Assembly: GCA_017979445.1 (NCBI GenBank)
Contig: CM030717.1
Location: 20,075,288-20,139,287, forward strand
DNA: 64,000 nucleotides
DNA from: Akebia trifoliata
Lineage: Eukaryota; Streptophyta; Magnoliopsida; Ranunculales; Lardizabalaceae
Direction: 5' to 3'
Below, one piece after another: positions 45,265 through 57,643 of the stretch. The translations under genes and the position numbers were made by a program. The notes below the pieces were generated by a model, which did not search any database, had not been told where the DNA came from, and was given only the letters and a program-made list of their open reading frames with translations. Position 1 is the stretch's first letter, and each line of letters starts with the position of its first letter.

Positions 45265-45960
45265 GCAATGGTTCTACCAAATCAATCCCCCACTAAACAA
45301 ATGGCCACGGACTGATGAGGAAGTAAAGCTGTGCTGCTGGTTGCTGGATTATCTTTTTATGCGTTTGGCAACTGTCACAATGCTTGAGATATAATGCCAC
45401 ATCTTTCTGCAAGTAAGGCCAAAAGTAACCTTGAAAGAGTTCCTTATGCGTTAAAGTTCTCCCTCATGAATGGTTCCCATAGTCGTCCTCGTGGATCTCT
45501 TTCAAAATTTCATTCGCTTCATCTGAAGCCAGGCAGCGTAGAAGCGGCCCCCCATGGACTTTCTGTTCAAAGTCCCATCTAGAACCATGTATTTTGTGCT
45601 CTATTTTTAACTTGCCTGGCCTTCCTTGGGCTACTGACCAACTTCCCGTGCTATAAGTAGGCTAAGATCAGACTTATCCAGCATTGGTCTCCTCCGATTG
45701 ATACCAAGTTGGGCCATCCAAAGTCATCTATCGATAGGTGTTCCTGGTAACTCAATGATAATTCCCTCTTGCTCTGTCCAGCTAACATCAAAGCGAGTAG
45801 GCCAAAACATCTGCATGCCTGTTATCTGCCCGAGATATATGCTCAACCTTGACATTTCCTGCTCGTTGCACAACCATTCTGATTTTCTCAAGGTAAAGCT
45901 GCATCCAAGGGTTTCGGGACTCAAACGTCCCCCTGATCCGGTTGACCACTAACTGGTAGT
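45265..45960 (-). pseudogene. Integrase N-terminus and RNase H-integrase linker of Tat-2
   Basis: A zinc-finger remnant (HCDSCQTH) and PWPFV are read near 45290-45390 on the minus strand, then the sequence enters the core cut by Chromo-2. The upstream 45400-45960 part corresponds to the RNase H end and the linker; only short motifs survive. The frame is broken repeatedly. Confidence 0.65.
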
Positions 45961-46225
45961 CGTTTAAATCGTGGCTTCAATTACCCCTAGACCTACTAAG
46001 GACTCAAGGTCGAGTAACATCGCCTAATACTCTACCTCATTATTCGAGGCCTTGAATCCTAGGGTCACCACTTTTTCTATCCTTGTTCTATCTGGGGTGA
46101 TCAGTACTACTCTGATGCCAAATCTCTCAAAGTTAGATGACCCATCTACGTAAGCCTTCCACCCTAACCTGGCCTGCAGCTCTTGGTCGTTCTTGACCTG
46201 CTCCAACTCTTTTACCTACAGGTCT
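45961..46225 (-). pseudogene. RNase H of Tat-2
   Basis: The open minus-strand piece 46024-46206 contains WKAYVDGSSNFERFGI and TLGFKASNNEVEY, the first two catalytic regions (D in YVDGSSN, E in NNE.EY) of Ty3/gypsy RNase H, which removes the RNA strand after reverse transcription. A stop follows at 46024. Confidence 0.82.
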
Positions 46226-47700
46226 CCTTTTTCTTCTACTAGGAAGTCTGCCAAGAAGTCAACTATCACTTGGCCTTTCACCAAGACTTTGGGTTTGAAT
46301 TCGAGGCCAAACTTCACTAGCTGCATCGTCCATTTCACCATTCTATCTCATCCTTCCGCTTTACCTAGCACTGACTTCAGAGGAAACTCTGTAATGACTT
46401 GCACCCAATGTGCCTTAAAGTACAGTCGCTAGCGTAACGCCTTATAGACCAGGGCTAACCCCACTTTTTTGAACTTCGTATAACGCATCTCGACATCTGT
46501 AAAGGTCCTACTCAGAAAGTAAATGGGTTGTTCTCCTACTGCTCCAGTGTTGACTAAGACTGAGTTGAGTGCATGCTTGGAAGCTGCAAAATACTCCCCT
46601 AGCTCATCTCCCACCTCTGGCTTGGAGAGTATGGGTGACTTGCCAAGATATCTTTTCAACTCTGAGAATGCTCGCTTACATTCTTCTATCCATTCGAACC
46701 TAAAATTCTTCCACAATGATTGGTACAAGGGCTTGTACTTATCGGAAGATCTGGCTATGAAGCGATTCGAGGTAGCTACTCTCCCTGCGAGCTTTTAGAC
46801 TTGCTTCTAAGTCTTTGGGGAGGGCATCTCTAACAGCGCTCCGATCTGATCTGGGTTGACTTCGATTCCTTTCCTTGTAACTAGATAACCTATAAATTTT
46901 CCTGATGTTAACACAAAGGTATATTTTTCTAGGTTTAGCTTCATTCTCACTTTTCTTATCTTGGAGAAGACTTCTTCTAGATCTCCAACATGGTCTTCCC
47001 TCTTCTTACTTTTAACTAGTAGGTCATCTATGTACACCTCTGCCACTAGCCTCTGGTAGGTTGCCCCTATATTTTTCAATCCAAAGGGCATCACCTTATA
47101 GCAATAGAGCCCCTATTCTATAATGAATACAGTTTTCTCTTAATCTTCCGGGCTGAGTTGTATCTGGTTGTAGCCTGAGTAACCGCCCATAAAGAACAAC
47201 CACTCGTGGCCAGAAATCAAGTCCACAAGCTGGTCTATCCTTGGCATCGGAAAGATATCCTTAGAACATGCCTTATTTAAATTTGTAAAGTCTATGTAGA
47301 CCTTGGCTTTCCCATTCTTCTTGAGTACGGCCACAATGTTTATGATCCATTTCAGAACTACACCTTTCTTATAAATCCAATCCTAATCAACCTATTTACC
47401 TCATCATTCACTGCCTCTCTGAACTGAAGTGCTAGTCTTTCTCAATTTCTACTTAACTGGCCTGAAACTTAGCTCAACGTTTAGATTATGACCAATCACC
47501 TCTGGGCTAATCCCTAGCATCTCTTCAATGGACCAAGCAAAGATGTCTTGATTACTTTTTAAGATTCCACTATCTCCCTCAACTCTTCCGACTCCAGTTC
47601 GTCCCCTACACCTATCTACTTTCCTTATCCTACGTTTATCATTTCAATGTCCTCCAAGAATGGGGGTCCACCAAACCTGGTCTTTATTTGTTATAATTGT
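46226..47700 (-). pseudogene. Reverse transcriptase of Tat-2
   Basis: In order on the minus strand: DIFAWSIEEMLGISPEVIGH (near 47500-47560), PVKQKLRK (near 47450-47470), KKNGKAKVYIDFTNLNKACS (47270-47325), PMPRIDQLVDLISGHEWL, MMPFGLKNIGATYQRL (47045-47094), the catalytic YIDD in VYIDDLLVKSK (near 47010-47035), then the connection domain KRAFSELKRYLGKSPILSKP (46620-46680) and PIYFLSRTFTDVEMRY. YIDD is preserved. Stops and frame jumps separate four open pieces. The upstream side is cut by Ogre-3 at 47766. Confidence 0.85.
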
Positions 47701-47766
47701 TATTGCTGCACTCTGTCCTCTGACAATTCTCGTATGTTCAATGTGCAGACTTGCGCCACTACTTAG

Positions 47767-49454
47767 TGAAAGCGCCCTCGATCAGCCGAGTGCACGGATC
47801 CACTTTTGATTTTTGAGGTTTGGGAGTCGCCACCTAATTATTACGGTCTAGGAACATTGACTCTAAAAGGCAAAGAACACTAATCTATGAAAGAAAATAT
47901 GGGTCCGGGATCACATTACGGGGTTGGAAGGTGTTAGGCACCAACCCTGCCCGGTAAACGCCGATCTCTACTAATTCCCAAAAATGATTACATTGCACAG
48001 TAGACCAAAAACACAAAAAATTATAATAATAAAAAATAAAATGAAAATTACCTCGCGGATTACAACGATTCCCTCAGCACTAGCGGAGAGTATCCTCGTA
48101 TGAATTTTCTTGTTATTCGCTCGTCATCGAATCTGATCTCGGATCTCCAAGTTGAGGTATTTTCTTCTTAGATCTATGAGTTTTCTAATTTTTTTATGGA
48201 TTTCAAGGTGTTTTTGAAGGATTTTTGGATGTTTTTTGAGCTAAAGTTGGGGTATGGATGTTAGGTAAGGAGTTAGGACTTCAAAATTAGGGTTTTGGGA
48301 AGGTTGGGGAGACTCCTTGACCTACTTTTTCTAGGGTTTTCTCTTGGATACGAAAATAGGTTGTAGAGACCCTTATTTATAGATTTTTTTTAATGCTTTT
48401 TAGATAGAGTTAGTGTTTAATTAGAATTATTTTAGATAAGTTAGTGTTTAATTATAATTATTTTAGATAAAGTTAGTGTTGAATTATAATTATTTTAGAT
48501 AGAATTAGTGTTTAATTAGAATTACATTAGATAGTTTTAGAGTTTAATTAGAATTCTTTTAGGTACTTTAGAGTTTAATTATGTTTCTTTTAGATAATTT
48601 TAGAGTTTAAATAGAATTCTTTTAGGGTTAAGGGATGACTTTAGTCTCACTTGATTGACTAAAATTTAGGGTTTTGACTTAAGTCTTACTTGATTGACTT
48701 GATTTTAGGATTTTGACTTAAGTCTTACTTGATTGACTTGATTTTAGGATTTTGACTTAAGTCTCACTTGATTGACTTTAATTTTTGATTTTGACTTAAG
48801 TCTTACTTGATTGACTTTAATTTTAATTAGGATTTCACTTTAATTAATTAATGTTTTAATTACTAATTTCAGAATTTTTAATTATTCAAATTATAAAATT
48901 ACCATTTTGCCCTCAGAGAAGACTTTTTGCGTTTTAAGTCGTTTTTCATTGTTTCAGATGTTTTGGAATTGATTTTTCGTAAGAAATTTAATGGGAATAT
49001 TAGTTAGTGTCATTTATGATGTTTTTTGTGCGAAATGGTCGTGAATTTTATGAGGGGTATTTTCATAATTTTGTCAAATTTTGTGACCATTGCGAAATGG
49101 TTTATTTAGTTTCGATTTGTTGTTTTATGTGTTTGGAAGGGTTTTCCTAAGCGTAATATAGGCTCTAGGGATGTTTTGAGATTAGGGGTATTTTGGTAAT
49201 TTGGTCATTTTTTAGTGATTTTTATCATAAGACTTCTTTTTATTTGAAAAATGATGATTTCTATGTTTTTGGAGTCATATTTTTCAAGCGTAACGTGGTT
49301 TCTACAATTTTGTTGGTTTGAGATACCTCATCTGAATTTTTGAAACATATCTAGTAACAAATAAAGCCTTGGAATAATCATCCATCATTGAGAACCGTTG
49401 CAATCGGATTGACGAGTTGATTAATCAAGCTAGTACGAAAATGGGGAGTCTACA
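47767..49454 (-). repeat. Ogre-3 3' LTR
   Basis: This 1688 bp LTR starts TGTAGACTCC and ends GGCGCTTTCA on the minus strand, with the purine-rich AAAAGGGACATC at its right edge. It includes TTGACTTAAGTC repeats at about 48630-48830. Confidence 0.92.
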
Positions 49455-49739
49455 GATGTCCCTTTTGCGCAGATGGTTGAAGCAAACTAGATAGCAAAAT
49501 CTATTTTGGTAGATAGTGCGATATTGAATGCCAAAGCTAGTGACAGTTCATTTTGCAGCCTGATTTAGCAATTCGTCGAGGTGTTCAGATCTTTGAGCGT
49601 AAGCTTTCCTCAAACCAAAATTTGTCAGGTCCTAGAGCGCGATCTCTCATTGGCAGCGTCAGATCCTTGAACTTTAGAAAATTCTCCTTAATTAATGATA
49701 ACAAATGTGCAAGTGTGTGACTGGTTGAGCATAATCCGA

Positions 49740-50040
49740 GTAAAATTGAGTAAAATCCGAGAAAACCCTTGGCGAAAACTGGTTGAGCATAATCCGAGTA
49801 AACCCTCGACGACATCTGGCTAAGCATAATCCGAGCAAACCCTCGACGACAACTGGCTGAGCATAATCCGAGCAAATCCTCGGTGACATCTGGTTGAGCA
49901 TAATCCGAGTAAACCCTCGGCAGCATCTAGCTAGGCATAATCTGAGAAAGAATGGACAATTCTAGGAAAGAATAACTGGATTTAGGAGTTTTACTCTACC
50001 TACTCGGGGCGAAAGAGTTCTAAACTATTTTTTTTGGGCA
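49740..50040 (-). repeat. Small 3'-UTR repeat blocks of Ogre-3
   Basis: About five 37 bp units (plus-strand ACCCTCGACGACAACTGGCT followed by GAGCATAATCCGAGCAA) lie at 49760-49950. These are relatives of the 34 bp unit of Ogre-2. Next to them, at 49985-50035, is one copy of the unit amplified in Ogre-1 (minus strand CTCTTTCGCCCCGAGTAGG). Both seeds therefore coexist here at low copy. Confidence 0.8.
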
Positions 50041-51371
50041 AAATCAAATATATGATCAGAAACGCTTTTGTTTGAACTTCAAGATTTTATCCAAAAATTT
50101 TACGAATTTAAAACCTGAGTTTTTATTTCTTTTGAACTTCAAGGGTTTTCGAAAAATTGTTATCAAGAGGGTAACCTTAAGTTTGAGATTCCTTTTATCT
50201 TTTAAGATTAGCATTGCTCAAAAATAAAATGCACCCTAGTTTGACAAGAAACATGACATTGGAAATAATTGAACACATCATGTAAAAAATTAAAAAAAAT
50301 TAAAAAATGCCTCTACTATAAGGGGGAATGCTACATATTAGTGAAGAAAGAAAATGCCCCTTGTATGAAGATTTGAAATATTTGATAACCACAAGCGTAA
50401 TAAAGATCCAACTTTTAATTTCGACTTTTTATATTGAATATTTTGAGTAAGCTCAAGAAAACAAAATATTTCCTTTCGAGATTCATTGTAGAATCCACCA
50501 TTTTTCCTCTTGGTTACTTGGAGAAGTAGAAAATTTTCAGATCAATTGTAGATGATGGTCGTGGTTTCTAAGTCTTTGGCTAGTTTAAGCTAAGTGTTGA
50601 GCTTGATTATTTGGACTTCAACTGTCTCGGCTCGAACCTCTTGAGATTTTCTTCTATTTTTCTTTGTTGCTCTAATTTTTGCCTATATCGCCTCTTCAGA
50701 TTTTCGATCTAATGAGCTTGCTCTAACTTTTGCCTAGATCACTTTTTCAGGTTTTAAATCTAGCGAGCTTTCTTTTCTTTTGTCAAAGTCGTTGTTTTAG
50801 ATTTTCAACCTTGCGAGCTTACCTTAATTTTTACCTAAGTCGTCCTTTTAGGGTTTTCAATTTAACAGGCTTTTTTCTTCTAAACTTCTGGAGTTACTGT
50901 CTGATCATGCTTTACTACCTTCCTTAACTTTTCCGCACAGTACTTAGGAGGACTTTCATGGGTAAGCTTAGGACTGGGTATAAACAGAAAGGAATTTTGA
51001 GGCTCAAAAACCCAAGTGCCCCTTGTGTGGTATTTTTTTTTAAATTTTTTTTTCTTTGAATTTTCTTCCCTACTCTGACAATATTTCTTTTTCTTTTGAA
51101 TTTTTTCTTTTTAAATTTTTTTTTTATGGGGGAATCTATTTTTTTTATTTTGATGTGGTCGAGCCTGAAGTAACTTCTTAGGTTGCCTACGTACCCCAGA
51201 ATTTTTGAGATCAGACCAAAACATAGTTCGGATTTTTCCTCCCCTAGGTTAGGTGATCAGCTGAGAAAGAAAAAAGTATATTTTAAAAAAAAAATAAAAA
51301 GGCTACAGAGGGTTGAGAAAAGAGATATTGAGCTGGGTAATAGGAAATTGATTCAGTCAAAGATGGCCTGC
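50041..51371 (-). other. Ogre-3 3' UTR, integrase-proximal part
   Basis: No gene is seen. A block of about four diverged units of 55-60 bp lies at 50640-50870 (TTTTCAACCTTGCGAGCTTA, TTTTTACCTAAGTCGTCC and related), the same repeat as in the other Ogre 3' UTRs. The conserved GGTTGCCTACGTACCCC segment is near 51181. Confidence 0.65.
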
Positions 51372-51940
51372 TTAAATGTAGTACTGCTTGATCTGGTCAA
51401 GGTTGGTTTGGTTCTAGTAATTCAATTCCATCATGACCTTGAAGCCTGATGGCTTTTATAGGCAGTATTTCCTTAATGAATAAATCTTTCCAACTGGGTT
51501 CAAACCTCCTCTATAGTTGAGGAAGGGTGTTCAATTTTCTTTAAAGTACGATGGTTAAATCCTTGACTTTGACCTTCTTGTCAAGCGTGTGAGCAACTCT
51601 TCTCTGATAAGCTTGCATGTGGTATAGAGCTCTAAGTAATTTTTCTTCAATCAGGTTTAGTTCTTCATACTGTTGACGGATCTAATCTATTTCTAACAAC
51701 TGACTTTCCTTTCATGTCACATAACAGAGCACTATAGCTTCCATAGAAGTTCAAGTCAAAGTTTGACATACTAAGGGTGTGAAAGATAAGCTCTTAGAAC
51801 AATCTTAGTATGACCGACACCTCTTTTATGATGATAGTTTCAAGATCTTTGCTAGCCACTTTCATTACTCCATTGGTATGAGAATAGTAATTTATTCTGG
51901 GAGCTCTATCATGTTGAGAAGTCCTGCATAGATATATTTT
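51372..51940 (-). pseudogene. Integrase remnant of Ogre-3
   Basis: On the minus strand, the SHTNGVMKVASKDLETIIIK region corresponds to the core helix (NGAVEAANKNLKTII in relatives) near 51820-51880. LNLIEEKLLRALYHMQAYQR lies near 51600-51670 and the end near 51375-51400 matches NLDQIKQYYI. The GPY/F region is damaged. The upstream end runs in frame into the RT start at about 52000. Confidence 0.72.
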
Positions 51941-52453
51941 GTAACCTCTCCTCTGATAATGTGTGTCCATTCTGATTTGTACATGTGGTGTTCCCATAGG
52001 ATGAGTATATATTTCGTGTTGAGCAACACCCAAACTTAACCAACATATCCTCATAGGACCATGCAAGCAAGTCTTTTGAATTTTCTGAATTAATTCATCA
52101 TCTCTTTGTGTTCCTTGGGGATAAGTTAGTTCCAATCTAAATTTCTTGGGAATTATTTTTGTTCTAAGGTCAATGACCTTTGCTTCCTCGAGCAAGACAT
52201 TTATCTTCTCATTAAAGAGAGGTTCCTTATTAGAAGAATTTTTCCTTGAAGCCAATTTATTAGTTAATTCGTTAATATGCTCAAGGTATTCAAAAAATTT
52301 CTTTATTCAATTAAATTCAGATGGGGTGACTGACACCATTGCAGACTCAACAAACTAACTTGACTAATAAAAAAGTAGACTGGATAAAAATAAAAATAAA
52401 AACTGGACTCAAGACTCAAAAAAACTGTAGACAATTGCCCACAACGGGTTTGA
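51941..52453 (-). pseudogene. RT start and gag-pol spacer of Ogre-3
   Basis: The 153-codon open frame 51794-52255 joins QKIQKTCLHGPMRICWLSLG and VAQHEIYTHPMGT (a shifted form of the DLFAWSYEDM...HEI start of RT) to integrase core sequence. This open fusion frame shows the shared deletion most clearly. Upstream a short spacer connects to gag with stops. Confidence 0.6.
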
Positions 52454-54185
52454 TTATAGACTGAGAACTCGGGATACTGTTTCCAAGTAGTAGGGCTGAG
52501 TCTTCTTTTCAGAATCTTTGCCTTGTTCAAACTTACTTCGTCTCCCTTGGCCAAGGCTGCATTTGGTGGCGAAAAACTCATTAGGAACCGTCACTCTAGT
52601 AAGAGGGGGGCTGGGAGGCTTATGATTGACTAAGCGGATGAAAATGATTGGATCAAATGAGAGTTGAGTGTTAGATACCATGTTCAACATCTGAGGATGT
52701 TGGTAAGTGGGTAGAGGGTTGATAGTAACATTTAACTGCTCAGTAGTAGGGACAGTAACTTTTTTGGGGTCAATAAGGTCTTGAACTGTATGACGAAGAG
52801 CGACGCAATGATCAGTAAGATGATCGGGAATTTGGTAAAACTCACAAAATAGGTCGGGATTGTGAGAAGTGGGGAGTGAATTTGGTAAAGGTCGAAGTTG
52901 GAGAGGTGCAATGAGCCCTTTACTTAATAGTTTATGAAAGACAATGCTCAAAGGCATCCCAAGATTGGTGAATTTTCTGCGTGGTTGAGGTTGATTAGGT
53001 TAACTTGGTTATTAGGCAGGATAGTAGATTAGACGGGTGTATTAGACGTATTGGCTACATAGGCGTGATCAGTGATAGACTTGAAATTGGTGAAAGGCCT
53101 TTTGAGCTTGTTATCAAAAGGATTGGAAAAGACTCTAGAAGCGAAAGCATCTTCCACTTGACTACCGGTTTGCAACAGAGACTCGAATGTAGGAAGGTAT
53201 TGGGAGACTAGATGTCGAGCATACCCTTGCGAGAGATTTTTTAAGATAATAACCACTTGTTCTTTCTCTGAAGGTCTATCCCACATTTGTACAGCATTGG
53301 CCCTCCAACGACGAATGAAATCAGTAAACGTTTCCCCATTCTTCTGTTTAATTGATTTCAGATCCCATCTTCCACTTGACTACCGGTTTGCAACAGAGAC
53401 TCGAATGTAGGAAGGTATTGGGAGACTAGATGTCGAGCATACCCTTGCGAGAGATTTTTTAAGATAATAACCACTTGTTCTTTCTCTGAAGGTCTATCCC
53501 ACATTTGTACAGTCTTGGCCTCCAACGACCAATGAAATCAGTAAACGTTTCCCCATTCTTCTGTTTAGTTGACTTCAGATCCCTTTTGAAGTTTCAATCT
53601 CGGTATTGTACTTAAACGAATGCCTTTGACATTTTCTCCCATGTACCTACTGTTATTGGATCTTAAGACATCAACCATCGTAGAGCTGATCTTGATAGAG
53701 TCCGCTGAAATAACAATGTCATATGTTCATCATTGAGTCCCATAGTGCGCATGTTAGTAACATAGACCTTAAGATGCATTTTTGCACAACCTACCCTACT
53801 GAACTTGTCCATTTCAGGCATCACAAATTTTTCTGACAAATGAATTCAAGGGATACGATTCAAAGCTTTAATACCTGTTGTAATCTCATCAATACCTTTT
53901 ATACTCTTCAGAGCTGACTCTAATTGAGACATCCTATTGGCAAACATAGGATTTTCATCGAAATGTTCTTCATCTCCGTCAAGTTCAAAGCCCTCATGTG
54001 CACGTCTCGTTGCATTTTCTTCTACCCTTTTTCCTTTTGGATCGTCAAGGGAATTGCCCGTTGATTCTGAAATCTATTCCAAAGCATCTACCTTGCCTTT
54101 TATACTGTTGATATCATTGGCAAAAATCGTCAAAATCTTACGGATTTCTGTAACCTCAGATTCTGAAGTCATTTCTGCCTGTTGA
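52454..54185 (-). pseudogene. Gag of Ogre-3
   Basis: The start is near 54170-54180 (MTSESEVTEIRKIL). After an acidic, charged N-terminal part come KFVMPEMDKFSRVG (near 53790-53835), the gag core (LFQRTLSRSALRWL, 53670-53720; GETFTDFIGRWR) and, after the duplication, EKEQVVIILKNLSQGYARHL (near 53210-53270). The nucleocapsid motif CEFYQIPDHLTDHC with VALRHTVQDLID is at about 52790-52860. The C-terminal 167 codons are open. A 218 bp tandem duplication shifts the frame. Gag forms the particle core and binds genomic RNA. Confidence 0.82.
53148..53583 (-). repeat. 218 bp tandem duplication inside Ogre-3 gag
   Basis: The segment 53148-53365 (starting CATCTTCCACTTGACTACCG) is repeated at 53366-53583 with only a few differences, including a 1 bp deletion (GCATTGGCCCTCC versus TCTTGGCCTCC). 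Two hundred eighteen is not divisible by three, so the second copy breaks the gag frame. High identity suggests a recent event. Confidence 0.92.
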
Positions 54186-57100
54186 CTTAAAACTGACGTT
54201 CGTTTTAACTGACTGGACTTACGACTCCAACTAGTAGGTAGACGCTTGAGTTTGGGTCCAATGAAAATCCTTAAAACCTCATCAAAGGTGGATTACTAGT
54301 TACGGACCCTAGAGTAAACTTTTAACAAATAGATATTCCTTTTGATAGCATGAGTTAAGTTGACCCCTAGATTCAAAAATCTCTAACCAATGAAATATTT
54401 CAATCAAGAAATATATACATGAAAATGATTTACTAATCTTGTTAAGTAAGAAATATTCAGTCCATTGAATTAAACTGGCCGATGCAAGTTGATTGGGACT
54501 ATATACCCATTTGAGTTTGGGTCGATTCGACCCAATGGATCTGAATATTCCACTTGCATCACTTCATCCAGTATTTTTAAACCAATTAGTTCAACCGATC
54601 CATATGTTGATCCATAAGATCCATTTACCAATTGGGCTATTTGGTTTAACTTGATATTGACCAGTATGTCTCATCAATTACGTCTGTTGGGTTGGATGGA
54701 TATTACTGGTTCAATTGGAGCGATGTGGACCAGTCCACCCGCTTACCTTTTGATTGGATTAAATAGAGCAACCCGGGAACACCCACGATAAGCTTGAGTC
54801 GTGACCTATGGGGAGGTTTCTAGACTCTAGGTTTACTACGTGCAATGCAATTTATCTGGCCACCCTTGCCCAAGTGCACCTATATACCTCTCGATATATA
54901 GTGACTTGGTTTGATATATGGTATAGGTGATAACCTAAGACTCCAACCCACGTCTCTGAAGTCAAAAGTAGTCAGTTTAACCCTCAGTTGAGAGGTGGCG
55001 CACAATACTGGGCAAGAGCCCTCTTAAATACTTCTCGTCTAGAATAGACGTAGTCTATCCTCCTAGTACCGTAATACATCGGAGTAGGATCTCGCTTAGG
55101 CACTAGTTTTGACCAAGAAGTGTAACTGATGTACTTGGATCATCTTTGATATACCTATGGGTACGAATCAAGAGTTGTAGCTTTCATAAATGGTTTGGCA
55201 TCCCACAAGGGGACCGATCACGTACTAGTACTACGTTGGCAATCGGGACATGTGACTGTGCGGCTTACAATAGGTCAAAGGCTCAGGTCACTCCAGCCTA
55301 GGTGCATCGATATACCTTTTAGAGTCACCTGATCAAACGGTACTGATGTCCCAGTTTTATATACCCTAAGGTACATGACTGGAGTTGTGGTTTTCATGAA
55401 TAACATCGTATCTCCGAAGAAACCAAATCACGCACTAGTGCCACGTTGGCTATATGGGACATGCAAGAGTGTAAAGTAATAAACGTGCTAGTGGTGTGTG
55501 CAAAACAGGATGGGGTGTGCCTAGGGCCTTTTCAAACCAATGGGCCCATAGGCCTAATCATATCATCACAGTATGGGTATTAAAGAAATATTAATCAAAA
55601 AGATACAAAACCCATCGCAATGAAATTGAGATCAACGCAATCACATCATATATATCAAGATCATGGCATGTTAGATAGGCAATCAACATAAAGACTAATA
55701 ATCCGAGCTAACATTGAAGCAAATACACAATTTTTAGTCTAAGCCAAAAGGAAATTTTTTTTTATATGGTCCAATCGAGGATTGCTTTGGGTGACCCAAA
55801 ATAAATTGAGATTTCAACGAAAATTGAATTGAAGATAGAATGATAGTGGTGGAGATATGAGGGAGTGATGACTTTTTTTTTTTTGCTCGTGGTGGGGTCC
55901 AAACTAGCTTGACTAACACATTAAGAATTCAAAATTTTACGAAAGGTCATTAAATCAACATGGTTCATCACGTAGGTAATCCAATGTCACAAACTTCTAG
56001 ATTTAATAGAAAAGCTTGGATCTAAAAATAAAATTCACATTTTTTGCTTTGATCCAACGTTTTCAAAATGAGCGATTTCAAAATCTCAAAAAAAATAATT
56101 AATTATTTTTCTTGAAGATTTTCTTTTGAAAGTTTTTTAAAATTTCGGCTATCACAAGCCTATGACATTGGATCGTGATTTCAAGTAACACACAATGAGT
56201 TCAACAACACTTACTAACAAAGAAGCTTTACTAAGTTAGTAAGTCTAGCCCCCCTTCAAAATTTTTTTTTTTTAAACTATAAAACAAAAAAAATTTATGT
56301 TGCTGCCAACAACATTCAAGTCACTATTATTTTTTTTTAATTGTCCCACTTTAACAATGTACCCTTAAGACTTCTCTAATTAGCAGAACAGGACCTATGG
56401 ACTTAAAACGTAAAAGACCCTCACCTTATGTTGTTGCCAGCGCCATTCAAGTCACTGTTTCTTTATTTTTTACCATTGTCCCACTTTAACAATGTACCCT
56501 TAAGACTTACAGATAAAAGATTGATCCTCACCTTAATTTCCATAAGCCTGGGAGGCCTCACCAATCGTCACACAGAGTTTCCATTCTTGCAAAACCTACG
56601 CCCCACCTCTTCCTAACCCAAATACATACCACTTCATTCTCCCATATCCCATCTTCACTGCCTGCAACGCCACTGCAAACAACATCTTCCACAAAGAGGG
56701 GAATCAAAATGAGAAAATCATTGTTTCCTGTTTTCTCAACATGAAGCCTGATCGACTTCTTCATCATGGTGTTATTCCCCATAAGAACAACCGAATCTCC
56801 ACAAAAACCTTGTCAAATGTTCTCACAATTGATTTGATCCAACATTGTTAGCCGTAGTGATCAAGATCTGACTATATTCATCAAGAAGTTGGCACAGCTT
56901 CTGATCGTAAGAGATCTCCTTCTCAACCTTCAATGTCTATATGGCTATTTCTCTCTATAAATCTGGGTTTAAAACTAGACTATTAAAAAACAACATAATA
57001 GATAATCAAATGAGGGCCAAGATGAAGCTGAGCTTCTCAAAGCAGACTATCAATGGCGCCTCTTTAACCTCTCGAACATGTTCTTTGCCGAGCCTAGTGT

Positions 57101-57624
57101 TGAAACTTGAAAATCTCTAGTCGAGAAGCTCCACAAATCCCAAGACCATAATCCACACTCATTCTTCCGTCATGGAGTCAATAATCACGAGACTTCTCGC
57201 GTTGCAGGTTTGATCAAGAACAAAATACAAACAAGGATTAATCGTGAAAGCATCAACAATGTCAAGCCCTTCATGATTTGTCTCCTTCTCTAATTTTCAA
57301 TTTCAGATTTCAGTCCGATCTATGGGATTTCATCCAAAATTTTTTTTATTCTTGTAAAAGTCTATGGCTCCTCATCCTAACCACCATCATTCCGTCATCA
57401 ATTTATATGTCACTTTGAATCTTTTATTATTTAGGGATCATTAAAAAGTCACCCTTAATTGAATCATAGAGCAAAAAACAAACAAACTAGAATACCCAAA
57501 AATCAAACGAACGATTTACAATCAAACCAAACTAAATAAACAAATAAAATTAAAATAAAATAAAACTAGGTCGATTTGGCAATGCTTCCCATTCTTTGGA
57601 CTTTTCAAGTCTGATCCTCAATAT
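54186..57624 (-). other. Ogre-3 leader
   Basis: The leader contains the conserved block with GGTATAT motifs (about 54780-55540), homologous to Ogre-1 and Ogre-2; two hairpins of the GTTGCTG/CAGCAAC type (about 56297-56315 and 56427-56445); a duplicated TTGTCCCACTTTAACAATGT segment (56342-56362 and 56476-56496); and T/A tracts. No protein gene is supported. Confidence 0.6.
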
Positions 57625-57642
57625 TCCTCAGTGGAGTCGCAA
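57625..57642 (-). other. Primer-binding site of Ogre-3, tRNA-Arg type
   Basis: TTGCGACTCCACTGAGGA is one nucleotide from the 5' LTR. It is the same site as in Ogre-2 with mutations at the first base and near the end. Confidence 0.75.
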
Positions 57643-57643
57643 C

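Noticed and set aside
56428..56782. Possible host gene fragment (ORFs 56428-56616 plus, 56558-56782 minus)
   Set aside because: The region lies in the Ogre-3 leader, the two frames overlap on opposite strands, and no domain is recognisable. A captured host fragment cannot be excluded without a database search.
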